Notes: generated by a model not told the origin, from the letters alone. 62,243 bases of DNA from Candidatus Gastranaerophilales bacterium (GCA_944322935.1 CALUQO010000010.1:1-62243), one strand, 5' to 3'. Counted from the stretch's first letter, positions 1 to 9,232 are shown. Program-made: numbers and translations.

Positions 1-27
1 CAAGTCGAAATGGAGACTCTGCCGAAG

Positions 28-50
28 AAAAGCAACTAAATGTTGCTTTT
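28..50. terminator. Bidirectional rho-independent terminator
   Basis: A perfect 9-bp stem (AAAAGCAAC / GTTGCTTTT) with a TAAAT loop and terminal A and T runs. It could end transcription from either side. It probably ends a gene lying to the left of the window, and no coding region follows until dnaE. Confidence 0.6.
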
Positions 51-65
51 ATGAGAGGGCTAAGT

Positions 66-230
66 CAGATACGCAGTATCTGCGTGCAGTATAAAAAATA
101 AAAATGAACCATACTCTACGAGCATCCTGATTCGTACGGCTCGTATTAATTGTTATACAGCAAGCAGAAGCTTCGCTTCTGACTTTGCTTCCCTCTACAT
201 AAAACATGCCACAGGCATCTTTTATGTAGA
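66..230. repeat. Array of four perfect hairpins upstream of dnaE
   Basis: Four inverted repeats follow one another: 66-82 (7-bp arms, GCA loop), 117-145 (7-bp arms, TACGAGC/GCTCGTA), 165-181 (7-bp arms, TTC loop) and 194-230. The last has an 11-bp arm, one C/C mismatch, then 5 bp around an ACA loop. The GC-TTC-GC cap of the third recurs in the repeat units at 17.5 and 17.9 kb. No coding sequence with a ribosome binding site is seen in 1-566. The short open frames here are composed of the hairpins themselves and I do not call them genes. Confidence 0.6.
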
Positions 231-566
231 GTTCTTGACCCAAACAAGAAAAGAAAAAATATCAAAGAAATCTCAAAACGCCGAAAAGATTCTGAACACA
301 AACGATTGAAGTGTGCTTCAAAAGCCTGATGCTTCGCAATGGCAGTGGGATTTTGGCAGGCATGTGGTGATGTGTGAATGCCAGAGTAATGCTGCCATAC
401 TTTTAAGTAAAAATTTTTCCGCAAACACAGCTCCAACATATGCTTTGAAAATTTATGCAAAAAACGAAATATTATTTATGCTTCACGTTTCTATAAAATA
501 TGCTGAAAAAAAAGCCTTTGTGTGGTTAAATAATTAATAAGCAAACATGGGGAATGGGGTAATTTA

Positions 567-3500
567 ATGCAATACGTACCGCTACATTTACACACCGAAA
601 ACAGTCTTCTTGACGGCGCAATCAGAATTAAAGAACTGTGTAAATTTGCTAAAGAAAATGACATGCCGGCAGTCGCACTGACAGACCACGGCAATATGTA
701 CGGTGCAATTCAAATGTATGAAACAGCCAAAGAAATGGGGCTGAAACCGCTTATCGGCTGTGAATTTTATGTATATGACGGAGATATTACTGAAAAAAAT
801 CCCGCCAAAACTCACCCTTATCACCTTGTGCTTATCGCAAAAGACCAAACGGGTTACAAAAACCTTGTAAAACTTGTTTCCATTGCAAAATGCAAGGGTA
901 TGTATTACAAACCAAGAATCAACCACGAACTTATCGAGCAGTACCACGAAGGGTTGATTTGCCTTTCCGCCTGCGTGCAGGGCGAAATTGCACAGGGCTT
1001 TATCAGAGGAGAAAAAGAATTTTCCTATGAAACCGCAAAATTTTACAAAGGTCTGTTCGGCGATGATTACTATATTGAACTACAGGACCACGGGCTTGAA
1101 AAACAGAAAATGTCAAACCCCGGCATGATTGAACTTGCCAAAGAACTCGGTATAAAAATGGTTATCACAAATGACAGCCACTATTTAAAAAAAGAGGACG
1201 CCGACTGGCACGACACACTTTTGTGTATCCAGACTAACGCTTTAAAAGAAAGCAATGACAGGTTCCGTTTTCCTAACGACGAATTTTACGTAAAAACACC
1301 CGAACAGCTCAGGGATTCCTTCCGATGGATGGACACCGAGATGTTTGAGGAGTGTATAAAAAACACCGTAGAAGTTGCGGATAAATGCCATTTGATAATC
1401 GAAATGGGCAAATATCACATTCCGTATTTTGAAATTCCTGCAGGTCATACCTCTGAAACTTATCTTGATTACATGTGTATGAAGGGTATCAAAAAAAGAT
1501 ACGGCGCTTTGACTCCGGAGTTAAAGGAACGTCTGGATTATGAACTCGGGGTTATCAACAAGATGGGGTTTGCTGAGTACTTCTTGATTGTATCCGACTT
1601 CATCCAATATGCAAAAAGAAACGATATCCCTGTCGGTCCGGGGCGTGGTTCGGCTGCGGGAAGTTTGGTTTCTTACGTACTTGAAATTACCGACCTCGAC
1701 CCTATCAAGCACAATCTGTTGTTCGAAAGATTTTTAAACCCCGAACGTGTAAGCATGCCTGATGTGGACGTGGATTTTTGTGTTGAGCGCCGAGGCGAAG
1801 TAATTGATTATGTTACCCAAAAATACGGCGCAGATAAGGTTTGCCAGATTGTTACCTTCGGTACACTCGCTGCCAGAAACGCAATGAAATCAGTGGCACG
1901 TGTATATGACATCCCGTTTGCGCAGAGCAACCAGTGGGCTCAGCTTATACCGGCCGAACCTAAAATTAAAATTGACGATGCTCTAAAAGAGGGGATGGAG
2001 CTTAGAAAACTCTATGACACGGACCCGACTGTTAAAAAACTTGTTGATATGGCAAAAGCCATTGAAGGGCTAAAAAACAACACGGGTATGCACGCAGCCG
2101 GTGTTATTATCTCTAAAATGCCGTTGTCGGACGTTGTTCCTGTTGAACCTTCAAAAGAAGGAATTATCGTAACCGAATACACGATGATAGAAGACGAGCA
2201 CATCGGTCTGTTAAAAATGGACTTTTTGGGCTTAAGAAACCTTACTATTATCCATAATGCCCTGAAGATGATACAAAAACGCACGGGCGAATGGCTTGAG
2301 ATTAACCAGATTCCTCTTGATGACCAGCTTACTTTTGACCTTTTGCAAAGAGGCGACACGGACGGTGTGTTCCAGCTTGAATCTTCGGGTATGAAAAAAC
2401 TGGTTAAGGATTTAAAACCTTCGGTGTTTGAAGACTTGGGCGCTCTGGTTGCGCTGTTTCGTCCGGGGCCGCTGGGTTCCGGAATGGTACAGGACTTTGT
2501 TGAACGTAAGCACGGAAGACAAAAGATTGAATACGCTCACCCGCTTTTGGAACCTATCTTAAAAGATACCTACGGCACAATCGTATATCAGGAACAAATC
2601 ATGCAGATATTCCAGACCCTTGCGGATTACTCGCTGGGGCAAGCGGATAACGTACGCCGTATGATGGGTAAAAAACAGATTGAAAAAATGGCTGAGCAAA
2701 AAGGTATGTTCATAGAACGCTCCGCGGCCCACGGTATGACGGAAAAAGGTGCAACGGAACTTTTTGAACAGATTGAAAAGTTTGCTTCCTACTGCTTTAA
2801 CCGAAGCCACTCCGCCGCTTATGCGTTTGTTTCTTACCAGACGGCATATTTAAAGGCGCATTATCCGGTTGAATATATGTCCGCTCTTTTATCCAGCGTG
2901 TCAAGTGATCAGGAAAAAACACAGCTTTACATTGCCGAATGCCAAAAAATGGGAATCAAAGTTCTTGCGCCGGATATCAACAAATCAAACGCAAAATTCA
3001 CACCTGACGGAAACAATATCCGTTTCGGGCTTGCGTCTATCAAAAACGTGGGTGAGGGCGTTATCGAACTTATCGAAAAAGAGCGAGAAACGGAAGAAGG
3101 CGAGTTCAAATCTCTGTATGATTTTTGTACAAGGATTGACACAAAAGCACTGAATACGAGGACTCTTGAAAGTTTAATCAAATCAGGAGCTTTTGCGAAT
3201 ATTGAAAAAAGCCGCAAACAGCTTATAGAAAACCTTGAGCCTCTTATGGCTTCCGCAAAGCGCCAGAACGAATCAAAAATGCTCGGGCAGGCGAGCTTGT
3301 TTGCCGGCATGACCACGAGCTCCGGTGTTGAACTTGATACATATACGCTCACCGGCAGCGATGCTGAATTTGACGACAAGCAGATTCAGGCATTTGAAAA
3401 AGAATACCTCGGCTTTTACGTTACCAGCCACCCGCTTTCAAGCATTGTTGACAAACTGCCGTTTTTAACAACGCACAATATTGCGGAATTGAAGGATATG

Positions 3501-4013
3501 CCAAACGACAAACCCGTTACAATCTGCGGGTTGTTGTCACAGGTAAGACAGATTCCCACCAAAAAAGACCCTACAAAATTTTTGAAAGCCGGACTCATTG
3601 AGGACTTAACCGGTAAAGTGGAGTTTGTTGCTTTTCACAAAACACTTATCAACTATAATACATTTATCGAATCCGAGAAAAAAGTTATTATGTCGGGCAA
3701 GGTTCAAAAAAAGGATGAAGACCAGTTCAACATAATTGTGGATTCCGTAAAAGCTATTGAAAACAGCAATATAGTGACGCTTTGTTTAAAGGAAGAAATG
3801 AAATTCGAAGAGCTTGTGGGCTTAAAAGATGTACTTTCTCATTTTAAAGGCGGCGACCCGCTTGTTGTAAGTGTAAAAGAAGAGGACGGAAGCGATTCTC
3901 GCATACTTTGCGATTCGCACTTCTGGGTGGACGCTTCTAACGAGCTTGTGCATGCTGTTAACAACAATTTTGCGCAAAAAGTCGGCATTGCTGTAAAATC
4001 GCTGGATGATTAA
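567..4013 (+). CDS. dnaE: DNA polymerase III subunit alpha
   Basis: Replicative DNA polymerase catalytic subunit of the DnaE1 type, 1148 residues, close to the usual length. The N-terminal PHP domain begins with HLHTENSLLDGAIRI. The Pol III palm carries the catalytic Asp motif PDVDVDFCVERRGE, followed by the fingers, and an OB-fold region (VTICGLLSQVRQ) lies near residue 990. GGGGT precedes the ATG by 7 bases. The site where cyanobacterial DnaE is split by an intein (Y/CFN) is present and uninterrupted at Tyr742-Cys743. The gene stands alone on its strand and ends 3 bases from the convergent adenine deaminase gene, so no separate terminator fits between them. Confidence 0.97.
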   Translation: MQYVPLHLHTENSLLDGAIRIKELCKFAKENDMPAVALTDHGNMYGAIQMYETAKEMGLKPLIGCEFYVYDGDITEKNPAKTHPYHLVLIAKDQTGYKNLVKLVSIAKCKGMYYKPRINHELIEQYHEGLICLSACVQGEIAQGFIRGEKEFSYETAKFYKGLFGDDYYIELQDHGLEKQKMSNPGMIELAKELGIKMVITNDSHYLKKEDADWHDTLLCIQTNALKESNDRFRFPNDEFYVKTPEQLRDSFRWMDTEMFEECIKNTVEVADKCHLIIEMGKYHIPYFEIPAGHTSETYLDYMCMKGIKKRYGALTPELKERLDYELGVINKMGFAEYFLIVSDFIQYAKRNDIPVGPGRGSAAGSLVSYVLEITDLDPIKHNLLFERFLNPERVSMPDVDVDFCVERRGEVIDYVTQKYGADKVCQIVTFGTLAARNAMKSVARVYDIPFAQSNQWAQLIPAEPKIKIDDALKEGMELRKLYDTDPTVKKLVDMAKAIEGLKNNTGMHAAGVIISKMPLSDVVPVEPSKEGIIVTEYTMIEDEHIGLLKMDFLGLRNLTIIHNALKMIQKRTGEWLEINQIPLDDQLTFDLLQRGDTDGVFQLESSGMKKLVKDLKPSVFEDLGALVALFRPGPLGSGMVQDFVERKHGRQKIEYAHPLLEPILKDTYGTIVYQEQIMQIFQTLADYSLGQADNVRRMMGKKQIEKMAEQKGMFIERSAAHGMTEKGATELFEQIEKFASYCFNRSHSAAYAFVSYQTAYLKAHYPVEYMSALLSSVSSDQEKTQLYIAECQKMGIKVLAPDINKSNAKFTPDGNNIRFGLASIKNVGEGVIELIEKERETEEGEFKSLYDFCTRIDTKALNTRTLESLIKSGAFANIEKSRKQLIENLEPLMASAKRQNESKMLGQASLFAGMTTSSGVELDTYTLTGSDAEFDDKQIQAFEKEYLGFYVTSHPLSSIVDKLPFLTTHNIAELKDMPNDKPVTICGLLSQVRQIPTKKDPTKFLKAGLIEDLTGKVEFVAFHKTLINYNTFIESEKKVIMSGKVQKKDEDQFNIIVDSVKAIENSNIVTLCLKEEMKFEELVGLKDVLSHFKGGDPLVVSVKEEDGSDSRILCDSHFWVDASNELVHAVNNNFAQKVGIAVKSLDD

Positions 4014-4016
4014 CGG

Positions 4017-5759
4017 TTATACAAACAAATCTGTAATTTCAAAATTGTTCACATCAATAAGCCCTTTATCCGTAATTTTTAATTCCGGAATAACAGACAG
4101 TGATAAAAATGCCATACTCATAAACGGGTCTTCGATTTTACATCCGAGTTTTTTTGCTGCTTCTTCAAGCTCTTTTATGTTTTGCTGCACTTCTTCCGCA
4201 GATTTGTCCGACATTAAACCGGCAATTGGAAGTTTTAGATGCGCAAGTGTTTTTCCGTTTTCAACAATAATTTTTCCGCCCTGAGATTTTACAAGCTCAA
4301 CCGCAGCATAATACATATCATCATCATTTGTACCTATAATAATCATATTATGCGAATCATGGGCCACTGTAGAGGCAATTGCTCCGGACTTTAGCCCAAA
4401 ACCTTTCACAAACCCGAGTCCTATATTGCCCGTAGCTTTGTGACGTTCAATAACAGCGATTTTTAAAATATCATTTTGGGCATCGGATACGGCAAGACCA
4501 TTTTCTATCGGTAAAGTTTCATCAGTTCTTTGGGTTATAAGCTGTTTTGGTATAACATTTATTGTTTTTGCCATATCTTTGCCTGCAGGAGCTTTAATTT
4601 GAAAATCTTCTTTATAGAGATATTTCACATTTATTGAGCCTCTCAATGGCGGTGCTTTTAAAACATTTGTATCGACAAGCATTTTTCCGTCACGAGCCGT
4701 TAATTTTCCGTTTTTAAAGACCATTGAAGGTTCAAAAGTCACAAAATCTTTTAATACAAGCATATCAGCCTTATATCCGGGAGCTATAGCTCCAAGATTA
4801 TTAATTTTAAAATATTCAGCAGTATTAAGGCTGGCCATCTGTATTGCTTTTATCGGGTCAATACCGTTTTTAACAGCTTTTTTAACCATTCTTGAGATAT
4901 GTTTAGCAAGATGTTTGGGATGTCTGTCATCCGTTACAAACATACATTTGCGGGTATTATGCGTTTTTAAAACAGGTATTAATGATTCTAAATCTCTTGC
5001 CCCTGTTGCCTCTCTTATCATTAAATACATACCGAGCCTAAGCTTTTCAACTGCTTCTTCTGCCGTAGTGCATTCGTGGTCGGAGTGCACTCCTGATGCA
5101 ACATAAGCGCACAAATCTTTTCCGCTCAAGTGCGGCGCATGCCCGTCAATACATTTATGTTTTTCAAGCCCCAGTTGTATCTTACTCAATACATTTCCAT
5201 CACAGTTTATTACACCGGGGAAATTCATCATCTCTGCAATACCGAGAACCCAAGGAGCATCAATTAACAAAGCCAAATCATAGCTGTTTAAATCGACACC
5301 GGAGGTTTCCAAATTCGTTGCAGGAACGCAAGAAGGCAGCGTCATATACACATCAAGCGGGAGCTTTTTTGTAGCTTCTCTCATAAAACTTATGCCCTGA
5401 AGCCCCATAACATTAGATATTTCATGCGGGTCTGCAACAACAGTAGTTGTACCTGAGGGTACAACCAGTTTTGCAAATTCCGAGGGCATAAGCATTGAAC
5501 TTTCCAGATGTACGTGCCCGTCAATAAACGATGGTGACACATATGCTCCGTTTACGTCAATTTCTTCTTTACCGGTATATCCTTTGCCTATACCTGCAAT
5601 AATACCGTTAGAAACAGCAATGTCAGCATCATAAATTTCTTCGGAAAGCACATTTATAAGTTGTGCATTTTTTATAACCAAATCAGCCGGAATCTCACCC
5701 TTTGCAGCTTTTATAATAATTTCCGTTTGTGCATTTGTTTGCGGTTCAAAAATGTCCAA
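4017..5759 (-). CDS. ade: Adenine deaminase
   Basis: Hydrolyses adenine to hypoxanthine and ammonia in purine salvage. It is an amidohydrolase of 580 residues, the usual length for the Ade family. The N-terminal metal site FIDGHVHLESSMLMPSEFA, the HEISNVMG segment and the DGHAPHLSG motif are visible, as is the C-terminal region with VAHDSHNMIIIGTND. The start is a TTG codon preceded by GGAG ten bases upstream. No purine-riboswitch core is seen upstream. The gene is monocistronic and convergent with dnaE. Confidence 0.95.
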   Translation of the reverse strand: MDIFEPQTNAQTEIIIKAAKGEIPADLVIKNAQLINVLSEEIYDADIAVSNGIIAGIGKGYTGKEEIDVNGAYVSPSFIDGHVHLESSMLMPSEFAKLVVPSGTTTVVADPHEISNVMGLQGISFMREATKKLPLDVYMTLPSCVPATNLETSGVDLNSYDLALLIDAPWVLGIAEMMNFPGVINCDGNVLSKIQLGLEKHKCIDGHAPHLSGKDLCAYVASGVHSDHECTTAEEAVEKLRLGMYLMIREATGARDLESLIPVLKTHNTRKCMFVTDDRHPKHLAKHISRMVKKAVKNGIDPIKAIQMASLNTAEYFKINNLGAIAPGYKADMLVLKDFVTFEPSMVFKNGKLTARDGKMLVDTNVLKAPPLRGSINVKYLYKEDFQIKAPAGKDMAKTINVIPKQLITQRTDETLPIENGLAVSDAQNDILKIAVIERHKATGNIGLGFVKGFGLKSGAIASTVAHDSHNMIIIGTNDDDMYYAAVELVKSQGGKIIVENGKTLAHLKLPIAGLMSDKSAEEVQQNIKELEEAAKKLGCKIEDPFMSMAFLSLSVIPELKITDKGLIDVNNFEITDLFV

Positions 5760-5896
5760 TTTATTACTGCTCCGTATTTGTGCTTTTTATAAATATTACT
5801 TTATTTTTTACCGACTAACAAGCCTTTGTTTTGTAACAATTTGATATATCAGATATGATTTTTTTTATAAAATATGCAATTTTATACAATACGTGC

Positions 5897-5902
5897 TATA
5901 AT
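5897..5902 (+). promoter_or_regulatory. -10 box for the small lipoprotein gene
   Basis: TATAAT lies 68 bases upstream of the TTG start at 5971 in the divergent ade/lipoprotein gap. No clear -35 hexamer is seen at the expected distance. Confidence 0.4.
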
Positions 5903-5970
5903 AGTAGTAGTAAAATTTTCATCAATAAATATCCCGCAATTTGTGTTTATTAATAAAATAAGGAGCAATC

Positions 5971-6195
5971 TTGAAAACATCAAATTATTTTTTAATTTGT
6001 ATAATCTGTGCTCTGGCTGTTGTTTTATACGGATGCAGCAAAGATAACAGCCATGTTGTAAACATGCAAAGCGGTATAGTTATACATAGCGAAGATTTTA
6101 CTGGAGGCAGCAGCAAAGATGCCGTTAACGAATCAAATGTAATACGTCTTGGTGACGGTTATGAAAAAATTGAACTAGATTTAGAAAAAATGTAG
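5971..6195 (+). CDS. Small putative lipoprotein, function unknown
   Basis: A 74-residue protein with a lipoprotein signal: a hydrophobic stretch (residues 7-20) ends in a lipobox VLYGC, so Cys22 would be lipidated. The mature part is about 50 residues, polar and acidic, ending KIELDLEKM. The start is TTG, supported by AGGAG five bases upstream. I do not recognise a family. It is a free-standing gene between ade and the BlaI-type regulator. Confidence 0.7.
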   Translation: MKTSNYFLICIICALAVVLYGCSKDNSHVVNMQSGIVIHSEDFTGGSSKDAVNESNVIRLGDGYEKIELDLEKM

Positions 6196-6280
6196 ATGAA
6201 TTAATTTATAAAAAATACGGAAATTTTTATATTTTTTTATTTTAATTTATTTACTTTTATATTACGATAGGAGTAGTCGC

Positions 6281-6286
6281 TATAAT
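6281..6286 (+). promoter_or_regulatory. -10 box for the BlaI-type regulator
   Basis: TATAAT at 6281-6286 overlaps the upstream ATG at 6288, so transcription would begin near 6293. That favours the second ATG (6306) as the start codon and gives a very short leader. No good -35 hexamer is seen. Confidence 0.45.
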
Positions 6287-6305
6287 TATGAAAAAAGGAA
6301 TAACA

Positions 6306-6674
6306 ATGAATTATACACACGGAAGCCTCGAAAATGAAATTTTGAAAACTATTTGGATGCTTGAAGAAATTGAAAGTTCTGATGTTTCTGTAACAGAGGT
6401 GCAGGAGATAATTAACAGAAATTCTTCCGTATCTCGTGCATATACTACCGTAAAAACGGTGATGGATAGATTAGTAGAAAAAAACATGCTTGTCAGATAC
6501 AAGCAGGGGAAAAAATTCTTTTATAAGTCTGTTTCTTCCCGAGATGAAATGGCACAGGAAGCCATTAAAAAACTTGCGAGACAGTATTTTAATAACGATA
6601 TGGAATCTCTTGCAAGAGCAATTACAAGCATGAATTCTCTTCAAAAAGAATGCAAGACAGCAGTGTTGATATAG
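6306..6674 (+). CDS. BlaI/MecI-family transcriptional repressor
   Basis: A 122-residue winged-helix DNA-binding protein of the BlaI/MecI/CopY family. The N-terminal domain has the typical LENEILKTIWMLEE opening, the recognition-helix region VSRAYTTVKTVMDRLVEKNML and the wing YKQGKKFFYKSV. The C-terminal helices probably dimerise. I chose ATG 6306 over 6288 because AAGGA sits six bases before it and a TATAAT box overlaps the upstream ATG. No BlaR1/M56 sensor protease is adjacent, so the inducing signal is unknown. The 3' end overlaps the next gene by 25 bases in another frame, implying translational coupling. Confidence 0.85.
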   Translation: MNYTHGSLENEILKTIWMLEEIESSDVSVTEVQEIINRNSSVSRAYTTVKTVMDRLVEKNMLVRYKQGKKFFYKSVSSRDEMAQEAIKKLARQYFNNDMESLARAITSMNSLQKECKTAVLI

Positions 6675-7027
6675 TAAAGCAACGGCAATTTGTCGGCAAT
6701 ATTATTATAGCAGTATTAACCGAAAAGATAAGTGTTAAAAAGGGTCTTTTACTTTTTCCGAAAGGTTGTGAGGACCCTTCAATTCACGCAGCCTGGCACG
6801 CATTATGCCATTATGAAGCTGATGAAGATATAAAAGCCAAAGACGCGGAATACACTGACCAGCAGGTTGAATTGCTTGAGTTGATTGCTTTTACTTTTAA
6901 AGACGGAAATCCCCTGCCGCAAAACATCATAGATGCATACAAACCATATTATCAAGAAGACCCAATATCATACGATACGGGTCTAAAGGGTGTTATAAAA
7001 AAACTTTTCAGATTTGTTAATTTTTAG
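6650..7027 (+). CDS. Hypothetical protein coupled to the BlaI-type repressor
   Basis: A 125-residue protein that I cannot assign. It is mixed alpha/beta in character with no signal peptide or clear membrane segment. Recognisable stretches include IIIAVLTEKISVKKGLLLFP, HAAWHALCHYEADED and LPQNIIDAYKPYY. It begins inside the repressor gene (25-base overlap), so its translation is probably coupled, and it may be a partner or target of the repressor. Its stop codon directly abuts the stop codon of the convergent cyclase gene with no gap. Confidence 0.75.
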   Translation: MQDSSVDIVKQRQFVGNIIIAVLTEKISVKKGLLLFPKGCEDPSIHAAWHALCHYEADEDIKAKDAEYTDQQVELLELIAFTFKDGNPLPQNIIDAYKPYYQEDPISYDTGLKGVIKKLFRFVNF

Positions 7028-8875
7028 TTAGTCTTTTGGCTTTTTACCAACCTGATTTCTTCCGTTTTCTTTTGCTATGTAAAGACAGTCATCAGCATAT
7101 TTAATCAATTCCTGCGGAGTTTGCCCATCTTGCGGATATGTAGCAACACCGAGGCTGATTGTTACCTGCACATCATTTCCGTTAACAAGTTTCAACGGGT
7201 GTTCGCTAACAGCTTTACAGATTTTTTCTGCAGTGAAGATTGCACTTTCGTTATCAGTATTTGTAAGTATAATAGACATTTCTTCCCCGCCGTAACGGCA
7301 AACAATATCTGAACTTCTCACGTTTTTTTTAAGAATTTGAGCTACCTGTCTTAAAACGGCGTCGCCTGACTGGTGTCCGTATGTATCGTTAAATTTTTTA
7401 AAGAAATCAATGTCAATCATTATTAAAGAAAACGGTCTGTCGTATCTTTTTCCGGTTTCTACACCCTGCTGCATATGCTCCTGAAAATATCTATGATTAT
7501 ACAGCTCTGTTAATCCGTCAGTAGTGGCAAGAGCATATGTATATTCCAAATCTCTTGATTTAAGAATATACTTTGCAAGATAACAAGCTATGAAGACAAG
7601 CAATATTGAGGTCAGTTCCAACACAATACCTGTCCAGAGGTTAAAGTAGAGCATAAGTGCGGTAGAAAATATTATATAAATAATAGCCGTCAAAATAGCG
7701 ACCAGTGAGGATATAACCGTAGATTCGCTTCTTATTACAATCAAACCGACGAACAAACTCAGTAAAAGGCTTGTCAATATATCAAAAATCGGCGGAACTC
7801 TTTTTATAAAATTGTTGTCCAGAATATTGTTAATGAACGTAGTGTGGATTTCCACCCCGGGGAAAATTCTGTCCGTAGGCACGCTTTTTAGGTCAAAAAG
7901 CGAGGTGGCACTTGTTCCTATATATATAATTTTATCTTTAAAATAATTGTCTGGCAGAAGTTTTGCACCGTCATAAATACTTTTTTCAATTTTCCATAAA
8001 GGAATATATTCAAAAGTATTGTGGCTGTTTATACCACTCGGGCCATACCAGTTTAAAACAGCAGTTGCATCATAGGTAAGAGGAATTTTTCGTTTTCCCA
8101 AAAGCATTTCCCCGTCTTTATTTATTTTGAACTCATTAAGTTTTAAATTTTCGGTTTTTTCAAGATATTTTAAAGCCACCTTTAGCGCAAGATGCGGATA
8201 AAAGCTGTCTTTGTAAACTACAAAAGGAGGTAAAAATCTCGCAATCCCATCTTCATCACGCAGCAGGTTTATATGCCCTATATTGGGTGTTGTTGTTAAT
8301 ATTTGATTGATTATTGCTCTGCAATTAGAAAAAGTAAAATAACTGTTTTTTAAGTTTATATCAGACTCATTAACAACGTTTGCTTTCAGTGCTGCCGGCA
8401 GGTCAACCGGTTTTCTTAAGGCAAAAGACTGGTTATCAAAATTAATGGAAGTGAAAACATTGTCATAACGCGCAATATTTTTTGCAAGCTTATTGTCGGC
8501 ATCATCACTGCTTTTTAAAGATTTTACAAACATTAAATCAAAAGCAACTACTGCAGGATTCTGTTTTTCCAGATAAGTTATTATATCTGCATATATACTG
8601 CGGGAAATCGGCCATTCTCCATATTTATCCAAAAAATATTCATAGCTCTCGTCATCCACAGACAGTATAACAATATCCTTGTCTGATTTTTTATAAGAGG
8701 CGAGCACACTCTGACGTATATCAAAAGTTTTGTTCTCAATAATACCGAAAAAGCTTCTAATAGAAGGATGCCCTAAAAATGCAAACAAGAGCCCTATTGT
8801 TATTATTATATAGATACTGTACAAAAAATATTTTAAAAAGGTTTTATTTTGCAGATATAGTTTAATTTTTTCCAT
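7028..8875 (-). CDS. CHASE2-domain diguanylate cyclase
   Basis: A membrane sensor that would make cyclic di-GMP. Residues about 15-35 form one membrane helix, followed by an extracytoplasmic CHASE2 domain (VILSVDDESYEYF, VVAFDLMFVK, SLFDLKSVPTD) and then two or three membrane helices near residues 365-440. The C-terminal GGDEF domain carries the active-site motif as GGEEM at residue 529. It also has an RSSD inhibitory-site motif five residues before it, so product feedback is expected. Length 615 residues. It is preceded by a 40-codon open frame on the same strand. Confidence 0.93.
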   Translation of the reverse strand: MEKIKLYLQNKTFLKYFLYSIYIIITIGLLFAFLGHPSIRSFFGIIENKTFDIRQSVLASYKKSDKDIVILSVDDESYEYFLDKYGEWPISRSIYADIITYLEKQNPAVVAFDLMFVKSLKSSDDADNKLAKNIARYDNVFTSINFDNQSFALRKPVDLPAALKANVVNESDINLKNSYFTFSNCRAIINQILTTTPNIGHINLLRDEDGIARFLPPFVVYKDSFYPHLALKVALKYLEKTENLKLNEFKINKDGEMLLGKRKIPLTYDATAVLNWYGPSGINSHNTFEYIPLWKIEKSIYDGAKLLPDNYFKDKIIYIGTSATSLFDLKSVPTDRIFPGVEIHTTFINNILDNNFIKRVPPIFDILTSLLLSLFVGLIVIRSESTVISSLVAILTAIIYIIFSTALMLYFNLWTGIVLELTSILLVFIACYLAKYILKSRDLEYTYALATTDGLTELYNHRYFQEHMQQGVETGKRYDRPFSLIMIDIDFFKKFNDTYGHQSGDAVLRQVAQILKKNVRSSDIVCRYGGEEMSIILTNTDNESAIFTAEKICKAVSEHPLKLVNGNDVQVTISLGVATYPQDGQTPQELIKYADDCLYIAKENGRNQVGKKPKD

Positions 8876-8945
8876 GATTTTAAGACTCCGTTGTTTCTAT
8901 AATAAGGGGTCGAATAATATGCTTTAACATTTCTAAAAAGAAATA

Positions 8946-9068
8946 TTACACCTCAAGCGGGGTTGTAACAGTATATCCCTGATTAAATTCCAGCAAAAAT
9001 GCAGTAAGATCAAATAATTCTTCGGGATTTTGCAAATACTTTAAAAGGCATTCTTCATTCAAATTCAT
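8946..9068 (-). CDS. Small open reading frame upstream of the cyclase
   Basis: A 40-codon frame starting MNLNEECLLKYLQNPEELF and ending TTPLEV. It is rich in Leu and Glu, and its codon use resembles the neighbours. A weak GAGAG purine stretch precedes the ATG. It sits 70 bases before the CHASE2-GGDEF gene on the same strand, so it could be a co-transcribed small protein. I do not recognise it. Confidence 0.45.
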   Translation of the reverse strand: MNLNEECLLKYLQNPEELFDLTAFLLEFNQGYTVTTPLEV

Positions 9069-9215
9069 AATACTTAAACTCTCTCTTTTCAGTCGGGTAT
9101 ATTCATGTTTCTGTTGGGGTGGATATTATCATTTTTACAAAATTTGAAGTTTAATAAATCACCCTAATAATTGAATTTTAGAAATTTTTCATATGAGCAA
9201 ATGCGCTTAATAGTT

Positions 9216-9232
9216 ATCAAATAATATTTGAT
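9216..9232. promoter_or_regulatory. 17-base palindrome upstream of acpP, candidate operator
   Basis: ATCAAATAATATTTGAT is a perfect palindrome around a central A. It lies about 70 bases upstream of the acpP -35 region in a long gap between divergent genes. The size and symmetry fit a dimeric regulator. Which protein binds is not known. Confidence 0.4.

Noticed and set aside
146-537. Open frames of 104 and 74 codons before dnaE
   Set aside because: They overlap the hairpin array, have no ribosome binding site and encode unlikely protein sequence.
5760-5970. Purine riboswitch upstream of the adenine deaminase gene
   Set aside because: The minus-strand leader shows no three-way junction consensus or conserved loop pair.
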